A DNA stretch of 64,000 bases, taken from assembly GCA_027943745.1 (NCBI GenBank), contig AP025763.1:1054001-1118000 (forward strand). Direction: 5' to 3'. Positions 1 through 9,400 of this stretch are shown one piece after another (position 1 is the first letter of the stretch; every line of letters begins with the position of its first letter). This stretch comes from Neptuniibacter victor (GTDB taxonomy: Bacteria; Pseudomonadota; Gammaproteobacteria; Pseudomonadales; Balneatricaceae). Below the pieces are notes generated by a model. The model did not search any database and was not told the origin of the DNA. It saw nothing but the letters and a program-made list of their open reading frames with translations. Position numbers and translations under genes: made by a program.

Positions 1-2
1 TT

Positions 3-512
3 GTCACGAAAGGTTGTCTTCGTGTTTTTACGTATACCCCGAGCGGTCATGAATCTACATTTTATTTAATCAAACCTGGCGAAACCTGTGTCTTTGCGAT
101 CAACTGCCTTTTTAATCAGCTACTTTATCCCGCTTGGGTAAGCGCTGAAGAAGATACAGAGATCAGTGTGATTCATGGATCTATGTATAAACAGCTATTT
201 CAAACCGAAGTCGCTATCCAAAATCTGACCATAGACGCCTTGTCATCGGCCGTATTCAAATTAATGACTGAGGTTGAGCAGCTTCAAGGCTGGAACTTGT
301 CGCAAAGGTTAGCAAATCTCCTGTTGACTCAAGCATCCAATGAAAATGTTGTGACGATGACACAGCAAGAGATTGCTGGACGTTTAGGGACAACTCGCGA
401 GGTCATCGCGCGTATTTTAAGTGAGATGAGTGCTGAAGGGCTAGTAACAACAGGGCGAGGTAGGGTTGGGCTGCTTAAGGTTGATGCGTTAGCGGTGAAA
501 CTATCAACGTGA
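3..512 (+). CDS. Crp/Fnr-family transcriptional regulator (5'-truncated by window edge)
   Basis: The reading frame is open from the first bases of the window, so the N-terminus lies outside. The visible 169 residues begin inside the cyclic-nucleotide-binding-like beta-barrel (a segment reading ESTFYLIKPGETCVF) and end with a winged helix-turn-helix around fragment residues 120-145 (QQEIAGRLGTTREVIARIL). Proteins of this family sense small ligands, redox state or oxygen and bind DNA as dimers. No FNR-type cysteine cluster can be judged because the N-terminus is missing. An internal GTG at 168 could be mistaken for a start, but the upstream codons clearly encode the sensor domain. The effector is unknown. 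Confidence 0.9.
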   Translation, partial: VTKGCLRVFTYTPSGHESTFYLIKPGETCVFAINCLFNQLLYPAWVSAEEDTEISVIHGSMYKQLFQTEVAIQNLTIDALSSAVFKLMTEVEQLQGWNLSQRLANLLLTQASNENVVTMTQQEIAGRLGTTREVIARILSEMSAEGLVTTGRGRVGLLKVDALAVKLST

Positions 513-559
513 TGGGCTGCATCCTTAATGACAACCCAGCACGTTAGGGGATAGATTAC

Positions 560-1087
560 CTAATACCCTAGTTTTTGCGCTGCATTTTGAGTCGCCTGTA
601 AATGGTGTTTAAAGCCCGGAAGTACTTTCTTAACCAGCGCTTTAAATTCGGGATTCTTAATTGAGGGTAACAAGGTTGAATCAATCGCGTTTATTACGCC
701 TTTATGAAATGCTATTTCGCGTTTTAAATAGGCTTTGTCAAACTCTTCGCCCTCTTTCGATTGAAGTAATGCAATGGTATCGGCTAGGTCTTGAGCACTG
801 CCATCATTGCGGGGCGGCGTGATGGCTAAGCCTTCTGCTTTAGCCAACTCTCTTCCCATCTGCTGGACCAGTTGGTGATCTGTCATTACCATTTTTGCTA
901 GTTGTTTTACTTCAGTGGAATGGCCTTTCATGCTGCCAATGCGTGCGATCCAAATATCGACCGTGTTAGCTTGATCAAAAATAGCCATGATCGTTGAGTC
1001 ATCAAGTTCATCAGCAGAATAAGCGGGGGCCGAGAGGGTAATGAATGTGCTTAGAAGTGCGATTTTTAATTTACGTGGGATAACCAT
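560..1087 (-). CDS. DUF4142 domain protein, exported
   Basis: A 175-residue protein with a Sec signal peptide (residues 1-25, cleavage after YSA) followed by a mostly helical domain. The spacing of the conserved segments (DIWIARIGSMKGHSTEVKQLAKMVMTDH, then FDKAYLKREIAFHKGV) matches the DUF4142 family, which has a ferritin-like helical fold and no settled function. Many members are periplasmic or outer-membrane-associated and appear under stress or metal-related conditions; that role is not shown here. A purine-rich stretch (aaaggagatg) lies upstream of the ATG. It is transcribed convergently with the Crp/Fnr gene. Confidence 0.8.
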   Translation of the reverse strand: MVIPRKLKIALLSTFITLSAPAYSADELDDSTIMAIFDQANTVDIWIARIGSMKGHSTEVKQLAKMVMTDHQLVQQMGRELAKAEGLAITPPRNDGSAQDLADTIALLQSKEGEEFDKAYLKREIAFHKGVINAIDSTLLPSIKNPEFKALVKKVLPGFKHHLQATQNAAQKLGY

Positions 1088-1361
1088 CGTTCATCTCCTT
1101 TAAAAGTGGAGAGAATAGGTTAGGGGGGATCGTGAAGTTGATCTGTAACATCGGTTACATTGCTAAGATTCGATAGAGGAAATGGAGTGTTAGCTTGAGT
1201 ACACAGTGTTATATTTGGGCGCTAGCTTATTTCTTATACTGAGTCTTCTGCATAATGAAGAGAGTGAAAATTGATTCTGCCCCTAAATAAGATATGAAAT
1301 TTTCCGAGCATCTCGATGCTTGATTGGCCCTATTAAGTAATACCGTACTTAGGATTTTTAG

Positions 1362-1580
1362 ATGTATATTCTTTTGTTTTTTGTTCGCATCATTTCAATG
1401 GTTTTATTCATAGTTGTCGGTGCGCTTCAGCTATATGGGATGTATATCTTGATGTTAGAGGATTTCACAAAAGGCCTTTCCATTATGGGGGGGAGCTTTC
1501 TCGCAGGGATTATAATCTTTGGAATACAAGCTTTGGTTTCATCTCTAGAGAGGAAGTACCCCCGTCGTCATCGCAGTTAA
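1362..1580 (+). CDS. small two-helix membrane protein, unknown
   Basis: A 72-residue ORF with two strong hydrophobic segments (about residues 4-32 and 40-60) and a very basic tail (RKYPRRHRS), the layout of a small inner-membrane protein with a cytoplasmic positive tail. The start ATG follows an AGGA-like motif (taggatttttag). It has no recognised family and stands alone between the DUF4142 gene and the tRNA. Composition and hydropathy look like a real gene, but nothing else confirms it. Confidence 0.5.
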   Translation: MYILLFFVRIISMVLFIVVGALQLYGMYILMLEDFTKGLSIMGGSFLAGIIIFGIQALVSSLERKYPRRHRS

Positions 1581-1741
1581 ACGAGGGCGTTTGTCGTTTT
1601 GCAGTATATGGAAAGCTACAGGAATGTTTTATTCTTCATGGAATTTGAACGAAGTCTCTATACCGTTAAGAAATGCTTGCAAGATCAATATCAAAGCATA
1701 TAATACGCCTCACTTCACTGCCGCAAGGTAGATGACGTTAT

Positions 1742-1799
<58 letters not shown>

Positions 1800-1818
<19 letters not shown>

Positions 1819-2415
1819 GAATTTAAAGAAGCCTCGCGAATGCGGGGCTTTTTGCATTCTGCGATGTAGAAATTAACGGGCAGATGAGAACTGCCGAAGG
1901 CAGTCGAGCCGAGCGAAGCGAGACCACATCGGAGCTTGCGACGATAGCCCGCAGGGGAATAATCTGCCTAGTCCTACCAGAATTTAAAGAAGCCTCGCGA
2001 ATGCGGGGCTTTTTGTATTCTGCAATATAGAAATTAACGGGCAGATGAGAACTGCCGAAGGCAGTCGAGCCGAGCGAAGCGAGACCACATCGGAGCTTGC
2101 GACGATAGCCCGCAGGGGAATAATCTGCCTAGTCCTACCAGAATTTAAAAGAGCCTCGCGAATGCGGGGCTTTTTGCATTTTACAATATAGAAATTAACG
2201 GGCAGATGAGAACTGCCGAAGGCAGTCGAGCCGAGCGAAGCGAGACCACATCGGAGCTTGCGACGATAGCCCGCAGGGGAATAATCTGCCTAGTCCTACC
2301 AGAATTTAAAGAAGCCTCGCGAATGCGGGGCTTTTTGCATTCTGCGATATAGAAATTTACGGGCAGTCGAGCCGAGCGCAGCGAGACCACATTGGAGCCT
2401 ACGACGATAGCCCGA
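1800..2415 (+). repeat. four tandem 161-bp units each beginning with the tRNA-Val 3' end
   Basis: The last 19 nt of the tRNA (from 1800) recur at 1961, 2122 and 2283, a period of exactly 161 bp. Each unit contains the 19-nt tRNA tail, an AT-rich linker, a GC hairpin with a T run (terminator), and a GC-rich block with the motif CGAGCGAAGCGAG. Units 1-3 differ by only a few bases. Unit 4 lacks 20 bp between two GGCAG direct repeats and decays after about 2415. Each of the first three units also opens a 48-codon frame (ATG at 1884, 2045 and 2206) running through the tRNA remnant; there is no obvious ribosome-binding site. Confidence 0.93.
1831..1853 (+). terminator. rho-independent terminator of tRNA-Val, copied in each repeat unit
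   Basis: Stem gcctcgc / gcggggc with a GAAT loop, followed by TTTTT. The same hairpin recurs 161, 322 and 483 bp downstream, giving four terminators in series. Confidence 0.85.
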
Positions 2416-2487
2416 ATTAATAGATTCTATTAAGGCTTTAAAACGATGTCTGTCGTGGTTTTTTGTTCCTACAGTACTTTGCTGTGA

Positions 2488-2910
2488 TTACTTGTCCACA
2501 TATAACCTACTAAACGTTTTACCATCCATTCGCGTAAATACTTGTTCGCGTGCACGTTTAAAGGTGAGTGATTGCTCGTTTGTTTTTGATTGTGGAAGAG
2601 GTTGGTGAGGAGCTACCGCTAGGCTGTCTTTGCAGTGCTGCCCAGTAATCGTAGCGGGGTAGCGTTTTCCGCGTTGTAAGATTGAGACTTTATCTCCCAC
2701 CTTGTATTCGCTAAAGCGATCATCTGCTTTTTTCTTTATTAGGCTATTTAGAGTTTCGCTGAGGATCTTCTTCTCAATATCTGAATGGATGGGATTATCG
2801 ACAAGGGACAAGCAGAACTGCTTTTTGTCTCGGGCGGTGCTCCAGTTTTCGATATTTTCTTTGGAAAGCAGGGTGCGCAGCTTGCGCGAGTAACGTTCGA
2901 CTTGTTTCAT
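2488..2910 (-). CDS. hypothetical protein, 140 aa, possible SH3-like middle segment
   Basis: I do not recognise a family. The protein is basic and has no signal peptide or membrane segment. The N-terminal half is helical and lysine-rich. Around residues 72-92 a segment reading YKVGDKVSILQRGKRYPATI has the look of a small beta-barrel (Tudor/KOW-like), and the C-terminus reads FTRMDGKTFSRLYVDK. A good AAGGA ribosome-binding site precedes the ATG. A perfect 16-bp palindrome lies about 42 bp upstream, suggesting repressor control of this single gene. Confidence 0.6.
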   Translation of the reverse strand: MKQVERYSRKLRTLLSKENIENWSTARDKKQFCLSLVDNPIHSDIEKKILSETLNSLIKKKADDRFSEYKVGDKVSILQRGKRYPATITGQHCKDSLAVAPHQPLPQSKTNEQSLTFKRAREQVFTRMDGKTFSRLYVDK

Positions 2911-2951
2911 TATCCCATCCTTAGGTATTTGCTTAGCTAGACTAAATAGTG

Positions 2952-2967
2952 CAAACCGATCGGTTTG
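2952..2967. promoter_or_regulatory. perfect 16-bp palindrome, candidate operator
   Basis: CAAACCGATCGGTTTG reads the same on both strands and sits in the promoter region of the gene at 2488-2910 and upstream of the solute-binding protein gene on the other strand. The form resembles TetR-family operators. No regulator gene adjoins it. Confidence 0.55.
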
Positions 2968-3118
2968 TTTTCTTCTTTATAGCAAAAAAAATCCGTCCTA
3001 AATACCTGAAAGAAATAGGGTCTTAGCAAAAAGGATAATAGAAAGTGATACTTATCAGTCTTGTGGTAAGTAAAAACCTGTATTAGATTGAGCTTATGTT
3101 TTATTGCGGTTTTTGATC

Positions 3119-3943
3119 ATGCCCTTTCTCAAAAAGTTTTTATTACTGGTTTTGTTTTCTATTGCTTGTTCTTCAGTGGCACGTGCTGAAAAGTTGATCA
3201 TTGCCGCCGATCCTTGGTGCCCGTTTAATTGCCAATCTAGCAGTGAGCTGCCTGGATTTATGGTTGAGGTTGCCCAGCGAGTTTTTGCCGAGTACGGGCA
3301 TGAGGTTCAATATGTTGAGATGAATTGGGCGCGGGCGATACAGGAGGGGCGTAAAGGGCATATCAATGCAATCATTGGTGCTTTTAGAGGGGATGCCCCT
3401 GATTTTGTATTCCCTGAGCAAGAACTTGCGTTATTGGGGAATACTTTCTTTGTACATATAGATAGTGAGTGGCGATATACCGGTTTGGATTCTTTAAAAA
3501 CGGTTCAGCTGGGGGCTATTAGTGGTTATGACTATGGTGATGAACTTAGGGGGTACATTCAAGAGAGCGGCTCTGCGCGCATCACGCTACTGGGGGGGAG
3601 TGACCATCCATTAAAACGCGGCATTCAAATGCTTGAGCGTCAACGCATTGATGTATTGGTCGAGGCAGATCCCGTTTTCTGGTACATCGCTAATAGGCAG
3701 GGGCTTAAGCATCATTTTAAGGTTGCTGGTCGGGCAAGTGAGCCCATGAAATCTTATTTAGCATTTTCGCCCGCGCTGGATAGTTCCCGTCTGTATGCAA
3801 AGCTACTGAGTGATGGAATTAGTCGTTTACGCGCGTCAGGGGAGTTGTCGGATATTTTGCTTAAATATGGTCTAACAGACTGGCGCTCATCTTCGAGCAC
3901 GCAACCTCAATCTCAATACAACGTTCAAACAGTTCTTAAGTAA
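3119..3943 (+). CDS. periplasmic solute-binding protein, family 3-like
   Basis: A 274-residue protein with a Sec signal peptide (residues 1-23, cut after ARA) and the SBP_bac_3 fold pattern: an early strand LIIAADPWCPFNC, the motif GFMVEVAQRVFAEYGHEVQYVEMNWARAI, and a C-terminal helix ending DILLKYGLTDWR. Family members bind amino acids or other small solutes, but stand-alone copies without permease genes, as here, often feed signalling proteins or are orphan. The ATG at 3119 is chosen over an upstream TTG at 3104 because it starts exactly at the signal peptide. Two cysteines (WCPFNC) near the mature N-terminus may form a disulfide. Confidence 0.8.
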   Translation: MPFLKKFLLLVLFSIACSSVARAEKLIIAADPWCPFNCQSSSELPGFMVEVAQRVFAEYGHEVQYVEMNWARAIQEGRKGHINAIIGAFRGDAPDFVFPEQELALLGNTFFVHIDSEWRYTGLDSLKTVQLGAISGYDYGDELRGYIQESGSARITLLGGSDHPLKRGIQMLERQRIDVLVEADPVFWYIANRQGLKHHFKVAGRASEPMKSYLAFSPALDSSRLYAKLLSDGISRLRASGELSDILLKYGLTDWRSSSSTQPQSQYNVQTVLK

Positions 3944-4261
3944 TTGCATGTTTTGTTGATGAGATGTGAATGCTGACAGTATTTATTTACTGGTTACTAG
4001 AGATAAACCGTCTACCAGTGAAAAGCGTTTTCTGACGCTTAACATCAAAAAAAACTGATTTATGTATCGCATTTAAAGAGCGTTATAAGGCCTAAATTGT
4101 TAGCGTTTTGACGGCAATTGTTATTTTTGAATGTATAGCCTGAACGCTGAAGAATTCGCAGTTAAATCATCTGTATTTGCCCAAAATACAAAAAATATTA
4201 CTGGTTTGGTTTGCCTAAAATATGCGCCTTCATAAGTATAATTTAGGTTTGTTACATTATT
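3944..4261. other. intergenic, AT-rich, upstream of porin
   Basis: No ORF or RNA gene is recognised. It holds AT-rich DNA with a small hairpin AAGCGT/ACGCTT near 4023-4040 that lacks a T run. The porin promoter must lie here, but I cannot place it with confidence. Confidence 0.4.
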
Positions 4262-5455
4262 ATGTTCCAGAAAAAACTAAGCGTAGCTGCTTTGGCTCTT
4301 TGTGCCGTGGCAAGTAATTCCATTATTGCTGCAGAAGCACAAGATGGTTTCAAAGTTGATCTAGACCTTCGTACGTTCTACATGAACCGTGATTGGAAAG
4401 GAGATAACGATACTGAAGCAGCGGGTCAGGCGTTTAAACTAAACGTTTCATCCCCTTATTTTGGTGGCATGATCGGCTTTGATGCGACCATTACACAAGT
4501 TGTTGAACTCAGTGACAGCAAAACACTAAAGTCATCCGATGTGTTGGATGAAGATGGCGATGGCTACACAGCGGTTGAAAACTTATACGTTAAATTTAAG
4601 CCTCTGGACAATGTTAACCTGCGCGCGGGTCGCATGGTTATGATGACGCCGCTGTTAAACGATCTTCAATCTCGTTTGTCTGCGCCTAGCACCCAAGCTG
4701 TTTACGGTGATATCGCTTTAGATAGCTTGAACCTATATGCGTTCTATTCTGATGAAGCGTCGAAAAATAATAGCCAAGATTTTTCTGATTACTCTGCTGG
4801 TGGTGAAGACTACGGCATCACTTCTATTGGTGGTGGCTACACATTTGAAAACGGTGTTAAAGCGCAAGTTCAGTATGCTGTGGCAGATGATTATAAGAAG
4901 CAATCTTTCTTCAATGTAACGTACCCTACTAAGCTGTCTGATTACGATGTGACGCTGGATGCCATCCATATGCGTGGTGAGAACGACGGTAATCTTTTAG
5001 CTGATTATGATAGTAACCTTACCAGCTTAACTGCGCGTTTTGCTAAAGGTGCAATGGCATATACTGTTAACTACCAAACGGTCGGTGGTGATGATGGCTA
5101 TAACATGCAGTGGGGCGGTCAAGACGATTCTCAGTTCTTTACATACGGTGCCGTACAGCTATTAGACTTCAATGCGAACGATATTCAAGCACTTCAGTTC
5201 CGTGTTGATTACGATGTGCCTGCACTACCAGGTCTGCATTTAATGGCTCGTCATACTCAGGCTTGGGATATTGATACGGGTTCTGTTACTGATGGTAAGC
5301 GTCGCGAGACTAACTTTGATGCTAAATACACGGTACAGAGCGGTAAAGCGAAAGACCTAAGTGTTCAGCTTCGCGTTGCGCACGTTGATGGTGATTCAAT
5401 TCCACGTATCAATGATGTGCGTTTGATTCTAGATTACCCAGTAAACCTTCTTTAA
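4262..5455 (+). CDS. OprD-like outer-membrane porin
   Basis: A 397-residue protein with a signal peptide (about 1-24) and alternating beta strands: DLRTFYMNRDW near the mature N-terminus, GRMVMMTPLLNDLQSRL, and a final strand VRLILDYPVNLL. The RTFYMNRD start and the RxGR plug-type motif match the OprD/OprQ family of 18-stranded substrate-selective porins, although this is on the short side for the family. It probably admits small anionic or amino-acid-like substrates. No neighbour identifies the substrate; the solute-binding protein upstream is a possible functional partner. It is monocistronic and ends at a strong terminator. Confidence 0.8.
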   Translation: MFQKKLSVAALALCAVASNSIIAAEAQDGFKVDLDLRTFYMNRDWKGDNDTEAAGQAFKLNVSSPYFGGMIGFDATITQVVELSDSKTLKSSDVLDEDGDGYTAVENLYVKFKPLDNVNLRAGRMVMMTPLLNDLQSRLSAPSTQAVYGDIALDSLNLYAFYSDEASKNNSQDFSDYSAGGEDYGITSIGGGYTFENGVKAQVQYAVADDYKKQSFFNVTYPTKLSDYDVTLDAIHMRGENDGNLLADYDSNLTSLTARFAKGAMAYTVNYQTVGGDDGYNMQWGGQDDSQFFTYGAVQLLDFNANDIQALQFRVDYDVPALPGLHLMARHTQAWDIDTGSVTDGKRRETNFDAKYTVQSGKAKDLSVQLRVAHVDGDSIPRINDVRLILDYPVNLL

Positions 5456-5469
5456 GGATTTTACCGCTT

Positions 5470-5502
5470 AAGAACACAGGGGCCTATGGCCCCTGTGTTC
5501 TT
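5470..5502. terminator. bidirectional terminator between porin and DUF4405 gene
   Basis: A perfect 15-bp inverted repeat (aagaacacaggggcc / ggcccctgtgttctt) with a TAT loop. Its right end overlaps the stop codon of the convergent gene, so it can serve both transcripts. Confidence 0.85.
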
Positions 5503-5992
5503 ATCTGGCGCTAAAGAGCAGCGGCAGAAGATCAAATATGTGGACGCTGTTCGCTGTAGCAATCTCTTGTAAGCTTAGAGTTGGTGATTCTACGGTTATT
5601 TTTTCGATCTCTAGATCAATAATAATCTGCTCAAGCGGGCGATTTTCGAAAGAGGCGATCTGGATTAACGATTTTGAGGAATATTGCTCAACCAATTGTT
5701 TTGCCGGATGGGGCTCATTACTGCCTGACACAGTTATTAAAACTGTACTGGCAAGCAGTATTAGAGCGATCACGGTAAAACCAACGGGTTTTTTAAAATA
5801 CTGTGTAAAGCTGCGCCAATGGAAATGGATGTGCAGCAAGATACCACCCGCCATCACGATACCAATCCACTCATGTGCGGCTTTGACCAGATCTTCCCCT
5901 AAATGGAAGAAGAGCATAACCCCGCTAACCACAATGACTAATCCGCTGGCGATAACAATGGGTGTTGACCAAGGGCGATGGTTGTATTTCAT
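5501..5992 (-). CDS. DUF4405-type membrane protein with C-terminal soluble tail
   Basis: A 163-residue protein with three hydrophobic helices (about 11-30, 40-56 and 70-90). Histidines in or near them (FFHLGE, AAHEWIG, HIHFHWRSF) follow the DUF4405 pattern related to small b-type cytochrome membrane domains, so heme binding is plausible. After residue 95 the chain leaves the membrane and ends in a short domain (SLQEIATANSVHIFDLLPLLFSAR) that resembles metal- or peptide-handling DUF4405 fusions. It stands alone and convergent with the porin. Heme binding is inference only. Confidence 0.65.
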   Translation of the reverse strand: MKYNHRPWSTPIVIASGLVIVVSGVMLFFHLGEDLVKAAHEWIGIVMAGGILLHIHFHWRSFTQYFKKPVGFTVIALILLASTVLITVSGSNEPHPAKQLVEQYSSKSLIQIASFENRPLEQIIIDLEIEKITVESPTLSLQEIATANSVHIFDLLPLLFSAR

Positions 5993-6479
5993 GGCAATAA
6001 CTCAAGAGATGATTTTCTCTAGTATGCCCAGCGTGATAGTTAAGTTGGGTTTATGGTCTGTAAAGATGCGTTAAGTAAGGAACCTGCTTATCCGTTAACG
6101 TATTTAATCCTTATCTATCAGTCCATTATGTCGGTGTGTGTATAACGAGTAAAACGGCGAATTTGATGGTTGTTACTCTGGACATTAGATGCTCATTGCA
6201 TCTTAATTCGATTGTTTATACGGATGAGGCTACTTTATATAGTAAGTCTTTGTTCACCAGAGGTGGTCGGGGTTTGTGTATGCATAAAGTCAAAAATGGC
6301 ACTCAATCACTATCCATTGGTCCAAAAGGGCGATGACTAGGTGAAAAAGGTTTGCCATTAGTGGTGATACCTATTAATTATTAACATTAAGGATAGGTGT
6401 CGAGGTTAGCTGATGAACCGAAGCCGTAGAAAGCAACGCCTTAGGATGAGGCCCTGAGTTTTCTTTTCAGAGTCTTTAT
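5993..6479. other. long leader region upstream of the GGDEF multidomain gene
   Basis: No convincing gene. A 66-codon frame at 6136-6336 lacks a ribosome-binding site and coding character. The last 120 bp are richer in hairpin potential (for example aggataggtgtcgaggtt and a CTGA..CAG hairpin just before the ATG) and could be a structured 5' leader. It does not match any riboswitch I recognise. Confidence 0.35.
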
Positions 6480-9400
6480 ATGAGCCAGCAAAGTAATAGT
6501 TTTAGTATTGATAGAGACCAACCTTTTAGCATAGCTACGAGGCTAAAAGGTGATCGTCTCCATCTAGAAAAAAGCTATACCGCTTCATTGACGGATATTG
6601 AAAAAGCACGGTTGTATAAGCATGAGATAAGTATTGCAGAGCAGGTTGATAGTCATGTGACTTATCTCAACTGGCAAGGGGATTCGTCGAACTGCGTACG
6701 TCTACAACTGCCGGTATCTATTCCTTTAACTGATATTGATCCCAAGTCGCTATCTCTCCATCAAAAAATCACCTTGTCACAAGTGTTAGCCGCGAAGTTG
6801 GCCGCTATTCATTCACAACATGTACTGTGTTTATCATTAAATCCTGCTAGCTGGTTTGTGGATGCTAGTTTAGAAAATGCCTATTTAGTTGATTACTCAA
6901 GCGCTATTAAATATAGCTTAGAAAGTAGCGGTATAAATCGCTTCAGACCCGTTCAGAGTAACCCTCATTACTTGGCCCCAGAACAGGGGTATCAGTGTAA
7001 GCATCAGTTGGATCACCGTACCGACCTGTATTCGTTAGGTTGTATTTTGTATTGGTTACTAACCGCTAATAAGCCTTTTGCGGATAAATGTAGTGACGAT
7101 GAGATTGCATATGCTCATATTGCTAAACCTTTAACGATTGATTTTGATTCAAGTGATGAGCCTTTATTGATCTGTTTTGCACAGATAGTGAATAAATTAC
7201 TTAGTAAAGAGCCCGACGAAAGGTATCTCAGTGCTATAGGTCTATTGAATGATTTTGAGTTGCTGCTGAATAAAACAGGTGAACATTTAGCGGTATTTAC
7301 CCCAGCTACACAAGACGTGTCAGAAAGATTGGTCATCCCACAGCGTTTGTATGGCCGAGAAAGTGAAGTTGAGTTGCTGATGGCAGCTTTTCATCGCGTG
7401 ACGGAAGGCCCCTCTGAAGCACTGTTGATTGCAGGTTATTCAGGTGTTGGTAAATCTTCATTGGTTTATGAAGTGCAGAAACCCATTTTACTGTCGAATG
7501 GATTGTTTGTATTTGGCAAATTTGATCAATTAGATAACACGGCTCCTTACTGCGCTATTGGTCAGGCTTTTGGCCATTTTATTCGTAATATCCTTACTTT
7601 GCCTCAGGAGGGTATCGATGCTTGGAAAGAGAAACTCAATGCGGCGTTATTTCCTAATGCGCAGATCATCATCGATCTAATACCTGAACTCTCTTCTTTG
7701 TTAGGTCCTCAACCTGAGCTACCAGCGCTTGGGGGGGATGAGCAGCAAAACCGCTTTAATCGAGTATTTTTACAGTTTATCCATGCGATCTGTACCGAAC
7801 ACAAACCGTTAGTTGTGTTTATTGATGACCTTCAATGGGCTGATTTAGCCAGTATCAACCTGTTGCAGCTGATGTTAGGAGATACTGCAAGCCATCACTG
7901 TCTTGTGCTGGGGGCTTATCGTGATAATGAAGTGGATCAACGCCATCCATTTATCAAAATGTTGGCGAGCCTTGGAGAGAACTCCCTGCGTATAAATCAG
8001 GTCGAGTTACCCCCGTTAAGAGTTAATGATGTAGGCCTTGTTATCGCCGATGCCTTACGTCTGCGGACAAGTAAGGTGAGCCAGCTAAGTTCGTTAGTGC
8101 ATGATAAAACTGGGGGGAATCCCTTTTTCTTCCGGCAGTTTTTACAGGAGCTTTATCAATCAGGTTTACTAACGTTTAACTTACAAAGTCGGTGTTGGAT
8201 TTGGTCGATTGATGAAATAGAACAGCAGAGCATAACTGATAATGTAGTCGAGCTTATGGTGCAAAAAATTAGCCGACTACCTGCTGATACACAGTACCTT
8301 TTACAGCAAGCCGCATGTTTGGGGGCTTATTTCGATGGTGCTTTGCTAAGAACGTTGTATTCAGCTGAACAACTTGGTGCTGCACTGGAGCCGGCACTCA
8401 ATGCCGGGTTATTGATCTCATCGCAAGATCCATCGAGTAAAAAGCAGTCTTTAGATAGCTTACGGTTTCTTCATGACCGTGTTCAGCAAGCTGCTTATAG
8501 CTTATTAGACCCTGAGCAGAAGCAGCAACTACATTATCGAATCGGAATTATTTTACTGCGGAAGTTGGATCAAGTGGCTTGGGATGAAAATTGTTTCATT
8601 CTGTCTCACCATTTAAACCAATCTGTTGAACTGCTTGATAATTGTGAAAAGCTGATACTGACGGAACTTAATATGCTTGCCGCTAAAAAAGCGATCACGG
8701 CAACGGCCTATTATCCCGCCTTAGAGTACCTTAATACCCTTTTCAATATCGTGGATTCGTATGAGGTAGATCTGGGTGAGCAGCATGCTGATGCAGCGCT
8801 TGATCGATTGGAATGCTACTACTTAGCAGGTGAGTATGAAGAGGGAGAACTCGCATTAGAAAAGATTTCCTCCGTAGATTTAAGCGCAAAACAAAACCTA
8901 AGATTGAATACGGTATTGATTACTCAATATACCCGCTATGGACAATTAGACAGAGCGATACAACAAGCGTTACTTGGCTTGGATGAGCTGGGCTATGCGC
9001 TGCCAGCTGAACCAAGTATGGATGAGATCGGACAGTCGATTGCTGAAATTCAGGGATTGTTGAGTGAAAATGATTTTACCGCTTTGGTGAAACGTTCAGA
9101 GGTTAGCGATCAACGGATTCAGGATATTCTAACTATCCTGATTGCAATGCAACCCTGTTGTTATAACTCTGGATCTTTGTTATTTCCCGTTACGATTTTA
9201 CAACTTTTAAAGTTAACGATCGTGCATGGTAATAGTCAGCACTCCAGCTACATCTACATGATGTATGCCTTGATGTGCACTAAAGTATTGAAGGACTACT
9301 CTACAGCATTTGAAGCTGATCGCTGTTCTCGGTTGGTTGCCGAACGTTTCCCATCTCCGCCGTTGGTGGAGGGGCGTTTAAAAATGATGCGCGCGAATTT

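Noticed and set aside
1884-2390. Overlapping small ORFs on both strands of the tandem repeat array
   Set aside because: They recur only because the DNA repeats, lack ribosome-binding sites, and run through tRNA and terminator sequence. Kept as a note in the repeat entry, not called as genes.
5538-6074. 178-codon frame opposite the DUF4405 gene
   Set aside because: It is antisense to a gene with clear membrane helices and family pattern, and its own product looks random.
6136-6336. 66-codon ORF in the leader of the GGDEF gene
   Set aside because: No ribosome-binding site, no recognisable composition or domain.
6370-6479. c-di-GMP riboswitch before the GGDEF gene
   Set aside because: Purine-rich, hairpin-capable sequence, but the GEMM conserved blocks are absent.
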